A stretch of DNA of 64,000 bases. Source: Bradyrhizobium symbiodeficiens. GTDB lineage: Bacteria; Pseudomonadota; Alphaproteobacteria; Rhizobiales; Xanthobacteraceae. The stretch is from NCBI RefSeq assembly GCF_002266465.3, contig NZ_CP029427.2, forward strand, positions 2,792,501 through 2,856,500, written 5' to 3'. This document shows, piece after piece, positions 43,950-54,531 of the stretch. The notes below the pieces were generated by a model. The model had not been told where the DNA came from and did no database searches. It saw nothing but the letters and a program-made list of their open reading frames with translations. Position numbers and translations under genes: made by a program. Positions within the stretch are counted from its first letter, which is position 1. Each line of letters starts with the position of its first letter.

Positions 43950-44794
43950 CCAGCGCAACCCTCCGCCATTCGGTCTGGATTCTGCGCGGCAACCCGCTCA
44001 CCGCAATTGCGGCGACCGGCGTGCTCCTGTTCGTGCTGGTTGCGATCGTCGGGCCGTGGATCGTGCCTTACGATCCCGTGGCTTCCAACGTCTCGGAAGC
44101 CCTGCTGCCGCCCAGCGCGGCGCACATTGCCGGCACGGATCAGCTCGGACGCGACGTGTTCAGCCGTCTCATCATCGCCGCGCGTCTCGATCTTGCGATT
44201 GCGGTCTCGGCAGTCGGCATCTCCTTCGCGATCGGTGCTGTGGTCGGCTCGTTCTGCGGCTATGCCGGTGGCCGGCTCGATCGTGGCGTCGGCCGCTTCG
44301 TCGACGTGATGATGGCCTTTCCGCTGTTCGTGCTGGCGATGGCCATGGTCGCAGCGCTCGGCAACCGGATCGAGAACATCGTGATCGCGACCGCGATCAT
44401 CAATCTTCCCTTCTACATCCGCTTCGCGCGGGCCGAGGTCAATGTCCGCCGCAATGTCGGCTGGGTGGAGGCGGCGCGCGCCTGCGGCGAGAGCCATTTC
44501 TCGGTGGTGCTGCGCTTCCTGTTGCCGAATATCCTGCCGGCGATGGCGGTGCAGATCTCGCTCAACCTCGGCTGGGCCATTCTCAACGCTGCGGGCCTGT
44601 CCTTCATCGGTCTCGGCGTCAAGCCGCCGACACCGGAATGGGGCATCATGGTCGCGGAAGGCGCGCGCTTCATCTCGACGGGGCGGTGGTGGCTGGTGGC
44701 CTTCCCGGGCCTGGCGCTAATGATGGCCGTGCTGTGCTTCAATCTCCTCGGGGACGGGATGCGGGACATTCTCGACCCCCGCATGCGCACATGA
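43946..44794 (+). CDS. ABC transporter permease, DppC/OppC type (importer 1)
   Basis: Second permease, 282 residues. It has HIAGTDQLGRDVFSRLIIAARLDL, the family signature after the first membrane segment. The coupling loop is WVEAARACGESHFSVVLRFLLPN. The C-terminus is [16 protein letters not shown]. It overlaps both neighbours by 4 bp. Confidence 0.93.
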   Translation: MTSATLRHSVWILRGNPLTAIAATGVLLFVLVAIVGPWIVPYDPVASNVSEALLPPSAAHIAGTDQLGRDVFSRLIIAARLDLAIAVSAVGISFAIGAVVGSFCGYAGGRLDRGVGRFVDVMMAFPLFVLAMAMVAALGNRIENIVIATAIINLPFYIRFARAEVNVRRNVGWVEAARACGESHFSVVLRFLLPNILPAMAVQISLNLGWAILNAAGLSFIGLGVKPPTPEWGIMVAEGARFISTGRWWLVAFPGLALMMAVLCFNLLGDGMRDILDPRMRT

Positions 44795-46461
44795 GCGAGG
44801 CCCTGCTCAGGATCGACGACCTCCACGTCGCGTTCTCGACGCGACGCGGCATGGTCGAGGCCGTGCGCGGCGTGACGCTCACGGTCGAGAAGGGCGAGAT
44901 GCTCGGCCTCGTCGGCGAGAGCGGCTCGGGCAAGTCGGTGACCGGCTTTGCCACGACGCGGCTGCTCGACGCGGCCGGCCGCGTCACCGGCGGCAAGATC
45001 ATGTTTCGCGGACAGGACGTGACAAAGCTTGGGGGAGACGACCTCCGTCAGCTCCAGGGCGCCGCGATGTCGATGATCTTCCAGAACCCGCGGGCCGCGC
45101 TGAATCCGATCCGGGCAATCGGCTTGCAGATCGCGGACGCGATCCTCACCCACAAGCGCATCTCGAAAGAGGCCGCGCGGAGCGAAGCGCTGGACCTGCT
45201 GCGCGCCGTTCAGATCCGCGAACCCGAAGCGCGGATGAACGCCTATCCGCACGAGCTGTCCGGCGGCATGTGCCAGCGCGTCATGATCGCGATCGCGATC
45301 TCCTGCAATCCGGCGCTGTTGATCGCGGACGAACCGACCACCGGCCTCGACGTCACCACTCAGAAAGTTGTCATGGATCTGCTGGCGGACATCGCCGCCG
45401 CGCGCGGCATGGCGACGATTCTGATCACGCACGATCTCGGGCTCGTGGCGCGCTATTGCCGCCGCATCGCCGTGATGGAACGCGGCCGCATCGTCGAGGA
45501 GGCGAGTTCCAGGACACTCTTCAGCACGCCGCAGCACGCTTATACCAGGCGCCTGGTCGCGGCGTCGCCGACGTCGACGTCGCGGATCGAAGACCTCGTG
45601 ACGGAGGAGGAGCGGGAGGGCTACGCGGCAGTGCTCGGCAAGCCGAGGCAGGAGCCCGCGTATGGGACGCCGCCGCTGCTCGAGGTGCGCAAGCTCGCCA
45701 AGCGCTTCGATGAGGGCTCGGCGGCGGTCGCGGATTTCTCGATGACGATGGCCGGCGGCGAGAGCGTCGGGCTGGTTGGCGAATCCGGCTCCGGCAAGAG
45801 CACGACGTCGCGGATGATCTGCCGGCTGATTGATCCCAGCGAAGGCGATATCGTGTTCGACGGGCAGTCGATCGGCCATATTGCGTCGCGCGACTTCCAC
45901 CGCTCGCGCTTGCGCAAAGACATCCAGATGGTCTTCCAGGACCCGAACGAGAGCCTCAATCCGCGCTTCACTGCGTTCGACTGTATCGCCCATCCGCTGC
46001 TGCGGCTCGACGGAATGCGGGCCGGCGACGCGCTACGCAAACGGGTGGAGGAATGCGCCGAGCGGGTGGGATTGCCGCTGGATCTGCTGCCGCGCTTCCC
46101 ACATCAGCTCTCCGGCGGCCAGAAGGCGCGCGTCGGGATTGCCCGGGCCATCGCGTGCCGGCCGCGGCTCCTGGTGCTGGACGAGCCGACTGCCGCGCTC
46201 GACGTCTCGGTGCAGGCGGTGGTGCTACAGCTGCTCGACCGCCTCAGGCGCGAGAACGACATCGCGCTGCTGTTCGTCAGCCACGACCTCAATGTCGTGC
46301 GCATGCTCTGCGACCGCACCATCGTGCTGCGCAACGGCGGAATCGTCGAGCAGGGCGAGAGTCGGGCGCTGTTCGACAATCCGAAGACCGATTACACGCG
46401 CAAGCTGGTCGAGGCGATCCCGCATATCGACACCGGGCCGGCGCTGGCGGTTGCGCTTTGA
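44791..46461 (+). CDS. ABC transporter ATP-binding protein with two fused ATPase domains (importer 1)
   Basis: Single polypeptide of 556 residues that corresponds to fused DppD and DppF. The first domain has the P-loop [11 protein letters not shown] near residue 45, signature LSGGMCQRV and Walker [13 protein letters not shown]. The second has [11 protein letters not shown] near residue 330, signature [10 protein letters not shown] and [12 protein letters not shown]. It closes the operon that starts at 36506. Importer 2 downstream uses two separate ATPase genes, so the two systems are not a simple recent duplication. Confidence 0.94.
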   Translation: MSEALLRIDDLHVAFSTRRGMVEAVRGVTLTVEKGEMLGLVGESGSGKSVTGFATTRLLDAAGRVTGGKIMFRGQDVTKLGGDDLRQLQGAAMSMIFQNPRAALNPIRAIGLQIADAILTHKRISKEAARSEALDLLRAVQIREPEARMNAYPHELSGGMCQRVMIAIAISCNPALLIADEPTTGLDVTTQKVVMDLLADIAAARGMATILITHDLGLVARYCRRIAVMERGRIVEEASSRTLFSTPQHAYTRRLVAASPTSTSRIEDLVTEEEREGYAAVLGKPRQEPAYGTPPLLEVRKLAKRFDEGSAAVADFSMTMAGGESVGLVGESGSGKSTTSRMICRLIDPSEGDIVFDGQSIGHIASRDFHRSRLRKDIQMVFQDPNESLNPRFTAFDCIAHPLLRLDGMRAGDALRKRVEECAERVGLPLDLLPRFPHQLSGGQKARVGIARAIACRPRLLVLDEPTAALDVSVQAVVLQLLDRLRRENDIALLFVSHDLNVVRMLCDRTIVLRNGGIVEQGESRALFDNPKTDYTRKLVEAIPHIDTGPALAVAL

Positions 46462-46511
46462 AGCCTGGGCCGGTCGAAATCCCGATGAGAACCCGCTGGA
46501 AGGCCGGTTAG

Positions 46512-46527
46512 TGGCATACCATTTGCA
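46512..46527 (+). promoter_or_regulatory. Sigma-54 (RpoN) promoter upstream of importer 2
   Basis: TGGCATACCATTTGCA matches the -24/-12 consensus TGGCACG-N4-TTGCW, with GG and GC separated by exactly 10 nt. It lies 50 nt after the importer 1 ATPase stop. It would start transcription near 46538, about 60 nt before the binding-protein gene. RpoN promoters need an enhancer-binding protein such as NtrC. No clear NtrC site is seen upstream. Confidence 0.7.
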
Positions 46528-46599
46528 CGCCAATGGGCTCTGGTTTCACCTGCTCTTGGCCAAATACGGCCGGCATCACGGCACTACTGGGAGGATTTC

Positions 46600-48201
46600 A
46601 TGGATCGCAGGACCGTATTGAAGGGACTGGCCGGCGCGGGCGGTCTGGCATTGACCGGCGTCTCGGCCCCGGCGATCGCGCAAGGTGCTTCTGCCCGCAC
46701 CCTGCGCTTCGTGCCGCAGGCCAATCTCGCCAATTTCGATCCGATCTGGGGCACGCAATATGTCGTGCGCAATGCTGCGGCGCTGGTCTGGGACACGCTT
46801 TACGGCATCGATTCCTCGCTGCAGCCGCAGCGCCAGATGGTCGAGTCCGAGCAGGTTAGCGACGACGGCACGACCTGGACCTTCAAATTGCGGCCCGGCC
46901 TCAAATTCCACGATGGCGAGCCGGTGCTGAGCAAGGATGTCGTCGCGAGCCTGACGCGCTGGGCGGTGCGCGATCCGATGGGCCTGATGATCAAGGCGCT
47001 CCAGCAGGAACTCACCGCCGTCGACGACCGCACCTTCAAATGGGTGTTGAAGCAGCCCTTCCCGAAAATGCTCTATGCGCTCGGCAAGAACAACTCGCCG
47101 TGCGCCTTCATCATGCCCGAGCGCATTGCGCAGACGGATCCTTTCAAGCAGATCGGCGATTATGTCGGCTCCGGCCCGATGAAGTTCGCCAAGGCCGAGT
47201 GGGTTCCGGGCGCGAAAGCCGTATTCGAGAAATTCGCCGACTACGCGCCGCGGCAGGAGAAGTCGTCATGGCTCGCCGGCGGCAAGCAGATGCTGGTCGA
47301 TCGCATCGAATGGATCGTGATGCCGGATGCGGCCACCGCGGCCGCAGCGCTGCAAAATGGCGAGATCGACTGGTGGGAGAACCCGATCGCCGACCTCGTT
47401 CCGGTTCTGAAGAAGAACAAGAACATCAGCGTAGATATCGGCGATCCCCTCGGCAATATCGGCTCGTTCCGTATGAATTTCCTGTACCCGCCCTTCAACG
47501 ACGTGCGGGCGCGGCGTGCGGTGCTGATGGCGATGAGCCAGGAAGACTACATGCGCGCGATCGTCGGCGACGATAACTCGCTCTGGAAGCCGCTGCCCGG
47601 CTTCTTCACGCCGGACACGCCGCTCTATTCCGAGGCGGGCGGCGAGATCCTGAAGGGCAAGCGCGATCTCGACGCGGCCAAGAAGCTGCTCGCCGAGAGC
47701 GGTTATTCAGGCCAGCCGGTGACGTGCCTCGTCGCGCAGGATCAGCCTATCACCAAGGCGCAGGGCGACGTGACCGCGGACCTGCTGAAGAAGCTCGGCA
47801 TGAACGTCGACTTCGTCGCGACCGACTGGGGCACGGTCGGCTCCCGCCGCGCACTGAAGACCCCTCCGGGGCAGGGCGGCTGGAACATGTTCCACACCTG
47901 GCACGCGGGCGCGGACTGCACCAACCCCGCGCCCTACACCGCCATCCGCGCCAATGGCGACAAGGCCTGGTTCGGCTGGCCGACCAGCGCAGGTACCGAG
48001 AAGGAAGTCACGTCATGGTTCGAGGCCAAGAACCTCGACGAGGAAAAGGCCGCCATCGGTCGCCTCAACAAGGCGGCGATGGACGACGTCGTCTATGCGC
48101 CGACCGGCTTCTTCCTGAGCTACACGGCTTGGCGCAAGAACGTCTCCGGCATCGCCAAGGGGCCGTTGCCGTTCTTCTGGGGCGTTTCGAAATCCGCATG
48201 A
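46600..48201 (+). CDS. ABC transporter substrate-binding protein, peptide/nickel family, Tat-type signal (importer 2)
   Basis: Periplasmic binding protein of 533 residues (SBP_bac_5). The N-terminus MDRRTVLKGLAGAGGLALTG has a twin-arginine pair, and cleavage is likely after AIA near residue 27. Mature segments ANLANFDPIWGTQYVVRNAAALVWD and FKLRPGLKFHDGEPVLSKD are typical. GGGAGG lies 5 nt before the ATG. It is the first gene behind the sigma-54 promoter. The ligand is unknown. Tat export suggests folding before export, unlike the Sec-type signal of the importer 1 protein. Confidence 0.92.
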   Translation: MDRRTVLKGLAGAGGLALTGVSAPAIAQGASARTLRFVPQANLANFDPIWGTQYVVRNAAALVWDTLYGIDSSLQPQRQMVESEQVSDDGTTWTFKLRPGLKFHDGEPVLSKDVVASLTRWAVRDPMGLMIKALQQELTAVDDRTFKWVLKQPFPKMLYALGKNNSPCAFIMPERIAQTDPFKQIGDYVGSGPMKFAKAEWVPGAKAVFEKFADYAPRQEKSSWLAGGKQMLVDRIEWIVMPDAATAAAALQNGEIDWWENPIADLVPVLKKNKNISVDIGDPLGNIGSFRMNFLYPPFNDVRARRAVLMAMSQEDYMRAIVGDDNSLWKPLPGFFTPDTPLYSEAGGEILKGKRDLDAAKKLLAESGYSGQPVTCLVAQDQPITKAQGDVTADLLKKLGMNVDFVATDWGTVGSRRALKTPPGQGGWNMFHTWHAGADCTNPAPYTAIRANGDKAWFGWPTSAGTEKEVTSWFEAKNLDEEKAAIGRLNKAAMDDVVYAPTGFFLSYTAWRKNVSGIAKGPLPFFWGVSKSA

Positions 48202-48218
48202 CCTTGCACTGAAGCCAG

Positions 48219-49160
48219 ATGCTCTCCTACATCCTCCGTCGCATCGTCTCGACATTGCCGGTGATGGCGATCGTCGCTCTGTTCGTGTTCAGTCTGCTCT
48301 ACATCGCGCCGGGCGATCCGGCCGTGGTGATCGCGGGCGACCAGGCGAGCCCGGAGGATGTGGAGCGCATCCGGCAGAGCCTCGGTCTCGACCGTCCGTT
48401 CCTGATCCAGTTCGGAGGTTGGGTCTGGCGCATCCTGCACGGCGATCTCGGCACCTCGATCTTCACCAACCTGCCGGTCTCGACGATGATCGGACAGCGC
48501 CTCGGACCGACGCTGTCGCTGATGACCGTCACGCTGCTGCTCACGATCGTGGTCGCGGTGCCGCTCGGCGTGGTGGCGGCGTGGAAAGCGGGCAGCCTGA
48601 TCGACCGCGTCATCATGGGCTTTGCCGTGTTCGGCTTCTCGCTGCCCGTCTTCGTGGTCGGCTATATGCTCGCCTACGTCTTCGCGCTCGAATTGGAATG
48701 GCTTCCGGTGCAGGGCTACACGCCGCTGGCCCAGGGCTTCTGGCCCTGGTTGGAGAATTTGATTCTTCCGGCGGTCGCGCTTGGCTGCGTCTATATCGCG
48801 CTGATCGCGCGCATCACCCGCGCCACCATGCTCGAAGTGCTGCAGCAGGATTATATCCGCACCGCGCGGGCCAAGGGCCTCGGGCAGGGCGGCATCCTGT
48901 TCGTTCACGCGTTGAAGAACGCGGCGGTGCCGATCGTCACCGTGATCGGGATCGGTATCGCGCTCCTGATCGGCGGTGCGGTCGTCACCGAAAGCGTGTT
49001 TGCGATTCCCGGCCTCGGCCGGCTCACGATCGATGCGATCCTGCGCCGCGACTATCCCGTCATCCAGGGTATCGTGCTGCTGTTCAGCTTCGTCTACGTC
49101 CTCGTCAATCTGATGATCGACGTCATCTATACGCTCGTTGACCCGAGGATCCGCTATTGA
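48219..49160 (+). CDS. ABC transporter permease, DppB/OppB type (importer 2)
   Basis: Permease of 313 residues with LYIAPGDPAVVIAGDQASPEDVERI near the N-terminus and about six membrane segments. The coupling loop lies around DYIRTARAKGLGQGGILFVHALKNA. It lies 17 nt after the binding-protein gene, and its stop overlaps the TTG start of the next permease. Confidence 0.93.
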   Translation: MLSYILRRIVSTLPVMAIVALFVFSLLYIAPGDPAVVIAGDQASPEDVERIRQSLGLDRPFLIQFGGWVWRILHGDLGTSIFTNLPVSTMIGQRLGPTLSLMTVTLLLTIVVAVPLGVVAAWKAGSLIDRVIMGFAVFGFSLPVFVVGYMLAYVFALELEWLPVQGYTPLAQGFWPWLENLILPAVALGCVYIALIARITRATMLEVLQQDYIRTARAKGLGQGGILFVHALKNAAVPIVTVIGIGIALLIGGAVVTESVFAIPGLGRLTIDAILRRDYPVIQGIVLLFSFVYVLVNLMIDVIYTLVDPRIRY

Positions 49161-50080
49161 CCGACACCACCGTCAATCCGCAGGCGCTGCCGGCTGGATT
49201 CGTCCTCGCGCCGCAACTGCCGGAGATCCTGCGGCCGGTCAAGATCCGGCGCGGCTTCATCGGCTTCCTGCGCGGTCATCCGACGGTCGCCATCGGCGGC
49301 GCGCTGCTGCTGACGCTCGTGCTCATCGCAATCTTCGCGCCATATCTCGGAACGGTCGATCCGACCGCGCTCGCGCCTGCCAAACGCACCCGGGCGCCTT
49401 CGGCGGACTACTGGTTCGGCTCCGACGTGCTCGGCCGCGACATCTATTCGCGCGTGCTGTTCGGCGCGCGGGTCTCGCTCACGGTCGGCCTGTCGGTCGC
49501 GATCTTCGCATCCGCGGCCGGCCTTGCCATCGGCATGGTCTCCGGCTTCATCCGCTGGGCCGACGGCATCCTGATGCGCTTCATGGACGGCTTGATGTCG
49601 ATCCCGCCGATCCTGCTCGCCATCGCGCTGATGGCGCTGACGCGCGGCAGCGTCGGCAACGTCATCCTGGCGATCACTGTTGCCGAGATCCCGCGCGTCT
49701 CACGCCTCGTGCGCAGCGTCGTGCTGTCGCTGCGCGAGCAGCCTTATGTGGATGCCGCGGTCGCCTGCGGCACGCGCACGCCGATGATCATCCTCCGCCA
49801 CATCCTGCCCAACACGGTGGCGCCGATGCTGGTGCAGGCGACCTACATTTGTGCCAGCGCCATGATCACCGAGGCGATCCTGTCCTTCATCGGCGCGGGC
49901 ACGCCGCCGACTATTCCGTCGTGGGGGAACATCATGGCCGAGGGCCGTGCGCTGTGGCAGGTCAAGCCCTACATCGTGTTCTTTCCGGCGGCCTTCCTGT
50001 CCGTCACCGTGCTCGCGGTGAATTTGCTCGGCGACGGCCTTCGCGATGCGCTCGATCCGCGCATGGCCAAGAGCCTGTGA
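49157..50080 (+). CDS. ABC transporter permease, DppC/OppC type (importer 2), TTG start
   Basis: Second permease of importer 2, 307 residues. It has [24 protein letters not shown] and the C-terminal [18 protein letters not shown]. Translation is placed at TTG 49157, whose last bases form the TGA of the preceding gene (TTGA). No in-frame ATG lies near the family N-terminus, so a rare start codon depending on coupling is likely. About six membrane segments. Confidence 0.92.
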   Translation: MTDTTVNPQALPAGFVLAPQLPEILRPVKIRRGFIGFLRGHPTVAIGGALLLTLVLIAIFAPYLGTVDPTALAPAKRTRAPSADYWFGSDVLGRDIYSRVLFGARVSLTVGLSVAIFASAAGLAIGMVSGFIRWADGILMRFMDGLMSIPPILLAIALMALTRGSVGNVILAITVAEIPRVSRLVRSVVLSLREQPYVDAAVACGTRTPMIILRHILPNTVAPMLVQATYICASAMITEAILSFIGAGTPPTIPSWGNIMAEGRALWQVKPYIVFFPAAFLSVTVLAVNLLGDGLRDALDPRMAKSL

Positions 50081-50099
50081 TGTCGAGGGGCTGATCGCG

Positions 50100-51085
50100 A
50101 TGGCATTGCTCGAAGTCGAGAATCTCCAGACCCATTTCCGCACCCCCAGCGGCATCAACCGCGCGGTGGACGGGGTGTCGTTCCATGTCAACGAGGGCGA
50201 GACGCTGGCCATCGTCGGCGAATCCGGCTGCGGCAAGTCGGTGACCTCGATGTCGCTGATGCGGCTGATCCCGGAGCCGCCGGGCAGAATCGCAGGCGCG
50301 ATCCGCTTTGCGGGCAGGGACCTGCTGCAACTCTCCGATCGCGAGATGCGCGCGATCCGCGGCAACGACATCTCGATGATCTTCCAGGAGCCGATGACGA
50401 GCCTCAATCCAGTGCTCACCGTCGGCCGCCAGATCCGCGAAACACTGATGATCCATCAGGGCCTGGACAAGGCGGCGGCCGAGGCGCACGCAGTCGAGAT
50501 GCTGACATTGGTCGGCATTCCCGAACCGGGGCGCCGGGTGCGCGAATATCCGCACCAGCTCTCCGGCGGCATGCGCCAGCGTGTGATGATTGCCATTGCG
50601 CTCGCCTGCAATCCAAAACTTCTGATTGCCGACGAGCCGACCACCGCGCTCGACGTGACGATCCAGGCGCAGATCCTGAAGCTGATGCTGGACCTCAAGA
50701 GCCGGGTCGGCGCCGCCATCATCCTGATCACCCACGACCTCGGCGTCGTCGCCGAGATCGCCGAGCGCGTCATGGTGATGTATGCGGGCCGCAAGGTCGA
50801 GGAAGCGCCGGTCGCCGAGCTGTTTCGCACGCCGCGGCATCCCTATACGCAGGGACTGCTCGGTGCAGTGCCGCGGCTCGGCTCGTCGCTGACAGGCACG
50901 GCAAGACGGCTCGCCGAAATTCCCGGGCAGGTGCCCGATCTCAGAAAGCCGATCATCGGCTGCGTCTTTGCCGGCCGCTGTGCGCTTGCGACCGATCTGT
51001 GCCGCCAATATGCGCCGGGGCTCGAAGAGAAGGGCCCTCGTCACGTCGCCGCCTGTCACTATGCGGCCAAGGGAGCCGTCGCGGC

Positions 51086-51089
<4 letters not shown>
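50100..51089 (+). CDS. ABC transporter ATP-binding protein, DppD/OppD type (importer 2)
   Basis: ATPase of 329 residues. P-loop [13 protein letters not shown] is near residue 41, Q-loop in [11 protein letters not shown], signature [10 protein letters not shown] and Walker [13 protein letters not shown]. The C-terminal oligopeptide-family extension has cysteines in [15 protein letters not shown], which in some family members bind an iron-sulfur cluster. GAGGGG lies 9 nt before the start. It overlaps the next ATPase gene by 4 bp. Confidence 0.93.
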
Positions 51090-52078
<989 letters not shown>

Positions 52079-52107
52079 AGCGCGAGATTGGCGTCGGAAA
52101 TTCGCCA

Positions 52108-52157
52108 GCGAAAACAATCACGTTCTACTTTGCATGGGGTTGTTTTCGCATTTTTTG
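52108..52157 (+). terminator. Rho-independent terminator after importer 2
   Basis: GCGAAAACAA (52108-52117) and TTGTTTTCGC (52140-52149) form a perfect 10-bp stem with a 22-nt loop, followed by ATTTTTT. It is oriented for the rightward operon. The leftward operon, ending at 52170, has no comparable structure here. Confidence 0.72.
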
Positions 52158-52169
52158 GTGGGGCCGGCC

Positions 52170-52457
52170 TCAACCCTGCCGGCGGAGGAAGCCCGTGATC
52201 GTGACCTTTTCCCAGATGCCGGCCGCGGCGAAGGGGTCGGCGCGATTGAAAGCCTCGACGTTGCCACGGCCTGGCGCCTCGATCAGGAACAGGCTGCCGA
52301 TCATCGTTTGACCATCGTCGGAGACGAGCGGCCCCGACATCACGATCTTCACGCCGAAGCGCGAAGTGTCGCTCAGGAAAGCCTTGTGGGCATCGTAATT
52401 GGCGAGCCGGGTCGGCAGCGCGCCGGCGCGGTCGACGGCGTGAATGGCGAACAGCAT
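52170..52457 (-). CDS. YciI family protein
   Basis: Small ferredoxin-like-fold protein of 95 residues. MLFAIHAVDRAGALPTRLANYDAHKAFL and SLFLIEAPGRGNVEAFNRADPFAAAG are typical of the YciI family, with the conserved His-Asp pair (here NYDAHKAFL and ADPF). Some relatives act as chloromuconolactone-dehalogenase-like or other small enzymes in aromatic breakdown; most are uncharacterised. It is the last gene of the leftward hydroxyquinol operon, 74 nt after the sugar-type binding protein gene. Confidence 0.85.
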   Translation of the reverse strand: MLFAIHAVDRAGALPTRLANYDAHKAFLSDTSRFGVKIVMSGPLVSDDGQTMIGSLFLIEAPGRGNVEAFNRADPFAAAGIWEKVTITGFLRRQG

Positions 52458-52531
52458 GGTGGTCTCCGTCTCTTCGGCTTCAGTTCTTGGGACGGCCGCC
52501 GTGGCGACCGTCCGAACGTGATGGGGTGGAC

Positions 52532-53509
52532 TTACTTGGCGCTGAGCTTGCCGGCTTCCTCGAAGGTCGGGCAGGTCCGTTGCTCCAGCGGCACGTCGAA
52601 CGGCTTGTAATTGTCCTTGGTGATGACGGTCGGTTTCAGCACGATCTCGGCGATGACCGGCTGGTTGCGCAAGGCGCGGATCGCCATCATGGTGCCGAGG
52701 CAGCCTTGCGCAAATCCGTTGTAGTCGCCGCTGGCGAGCAGCTTGCCGGACTTGATCGCGTCGATCGCCTCCTTGGTGCCGTTGATGCCGATCACCTGGG
52801 CCTTGCGGTTGGCACCGTCCAACGCCTCGATTGCGCCGACCGCCATGGCGTCGTTGGCAGCGAGCACGCCGTCGATCTGCGGGTTGGACTGCATCAGGTT
52901 TTCCATGACCTGAAGCGCCTGCAGCCGCTGATAGTTGCCGGGCTGCGAGGCCAAGAGCTTGGCGCCCGTGTTCTCCTTGAGTGCATCGTTGAATCCGCGG
53001 ACGCGGTCGACATTGGTCAGCGAGCCCTTGACGCCCTCGATGATGACGATGTTGCCCTTTCCGCCCAGCGTCTTCAGGAGGAAGCGCGCGGTCTCGAGTC
53101 CCAGGCTGTAATCGTCGGCACCGACGAAAGACAGGAACTTGCCACCGGCGGAGCGGTCGGTGATGTTGACGACGGGGATCTTGGCTTCGTTGATCTTCTC
53201 GACGCCCGGCACCATCGCCTTGTAGTCGACCGGCGTGAACACGATCGCGCTCGGTTTCTTCACCACCACGTCCTCGATTTGGCTGAGCTGCTCGGGGATC
53301 GAGTCCGGCTTGGTCGGGATGTACTGAAGCGTCTTGGCGTTCAACGTCTTCGCCATGTTGTCGGCGCCGACCCGCACCGTCTGGAAGAACGGGTTGGTCT
53401 GATTCTTGGTGAAGACGGCGATGGTCTCGCCGTCGGCACGTGCTTGTGTCGTGAATGCCGCCGCTGTCATCAGCACCGGCAGCGTCAGGTAACCCAGTTT
53501 CCGTTTCAT
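52532..53509 (-). CDS. Sugar-type ABC transporter substrate-binding protein (RbsB family)
   Basis: Periplasmic binding protein of 325 residues of the ribose/galactose class (Peripla_BP_4). The signal peptide MKRKLGYLTLPVLMTAAAF is cleaved near ARA. IAVFTKNQTNPFFQTVRVGADNMAK and DGVLAANDAMAVGAIEAL are typical. The start at 53509 has GGAGG upstream. Ligands of this class are usually sugars or cyclitols. Here the gene sits in an aromatic ring-cleavage operon, so the ligand may be a cyclic polyol, a glycoside or an aromatic compound. Confidence 0.92.
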   Translation of the reverse strand: MKRKLGYLTLPVLMTAAAFTTQARADGETIAVFTKNQTNPFFQTVRVGADNMAKTLNAKTLQYIPTKPDSIPEQLSQIEDVVVKKPSAIVFTPVDYKAMVPGVEKINEAKIPVVNITDRSAGGKFLSFVGADDYSLGLETARFLLKTLGGKGNIVIIEGVKGSLTNVDRVRGFNDALKENTGAKLLASQPGNYQRLQALQVMENLMQSNPQIDGVLAANDAMAVGAIEALDGANRKAQVIGINGTKEAIDAIKSGKLLASGDYNGFAQGCLGTMMAIRALRNQPVIAEIVLKPTVITKDNYKPFDVPLEQRTCPTFEEAGKLSAK

Positions 53510-53553
53510 GTCGCCTCCATCCCTCGTTTTGCTTGTTGGACTTTCTTGAGAAC

Positions 53554-54531
53554 TCATTGCGCGCGGCGGCGGGTCTTCATGTCGAGCCAGACCGCGAGAA
53601 TGACGATGATGCCGGTGACCAGCGGCTGCCAGTTGGCGCTGACCGAGAGCAGGTTCATGCCGTTCAGCACCAGTGTCAGGATCAGCGCGCCGATGAAGGT
53701 GCCGAACACGGTGCCGACGCCGCCGAACAGTGAGGTGCCGCCGATCAGCACGGCCGCGATCGCGGGAAGCGTCAGGCTTTCGCCGATGTCGGCCTCGGCC
53801 GAATTAAGCCGCGACAGGAAGATGATCGAAGCGAGCCCCGCCATGGTGCCGGAGACCGCGTAGACCAGCAGCAGGCGGCGCGCGACAGGAATGCCGGAGA
53901 GCCGGGCGGCGACCGGATTGGCGCCGATCGCATAGATCTCCTGGCCCCAGATCGTCCGCTGCGCGAAGAACGTCCCGATCCCGAGGAACACCAGCAGTAG
54001 ATAGACTGGGATCGGCAGGCCGAACAGATAGCCGCTGCCGATCTGGCGGAAGCCGGCGGGGAAGCCGTGAAGCGTTTCGCCCGCCATGTACCAGTAGGTG
54101 AGGCCGTTCAGCACCCAGAGCATGCCGTAGGTGGCGATGAAGGAGGGGATGCGCAGCGCGGTGACCATGATGCCGTTGAGCAGGCCGACGAGGCCGCCGC
54201 AGGCAAGCCCGGTGAGGATGCCAAGCGCCGGCGAGCCGGTCTTGTGAATCACGGTGCCGGCGATGCAGGCCGACAGCGCGACATTGGCCCCGACGGAGAG
54301 ATCGAGGCCGGCGGTCAGCACCACCAGCGTCAGGCCGGACGCGATGAAGAAGGTCAGGCTCGCCTGCCTGAGCACGTTGAGGATGTTGCCGAGGCTCAGG
54401 AAGGAATCGCTGAGCACGGCAAGCACCGCGCAGATCAGCAGGGCCGCGAGCAGGCGATAGAACACCTGGATTGCATCCTGCGACAGGAAGGAGCGGGGCG
54501 GCATCATGGCGTCTTTGGTGATGTCGGTCAT
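53554..54531 (-). CDS. Ribose-type ABC transporter permease (RbsC family), second permease
   Basis: Membrane permease of 325 residues. It has LTLVVLTAGLDLSVGANVALSA and GINPVAARL-like IGANPVAARLSGIPV, both characteristic of BPD_transp_2 permeases, and about eight hydrophobic segments. It overlaps the preceding permease by 4 bp; 44 nt separate it from the binding-protein gene. It pairs with the other permease to form a heterodimeric channel. Confidence 0.92.
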   Translation of the reverse strand: MTDITKDAMMPPRSFLSQDAIQVFYRLLAALLICAVLAVLSDSFLSLGNILNVLRQASLTFFIASGLTLVVLTAGLDLSVGANVALSACIAGTVIHKTGSPALGILTGLACGGLVGLLNGIMVTALRIPSFIATYGMLWVLNGLTYWYMAGETLHGFPAGFRQIGSGYLFGLPIPVYLLLVFLGIGTFFAQRTIWGQEIYAIGANPVAARLSGIPVARRLLLVYAVSGTMAGLASIIFLSRLNSAEADIGESLTLPAIAAVLIGGTSLFGGVGTVFGTFIGALILTLVLNGMNLLSVSANWQPLVTGIIVILAVWLDMKTRRRAQ

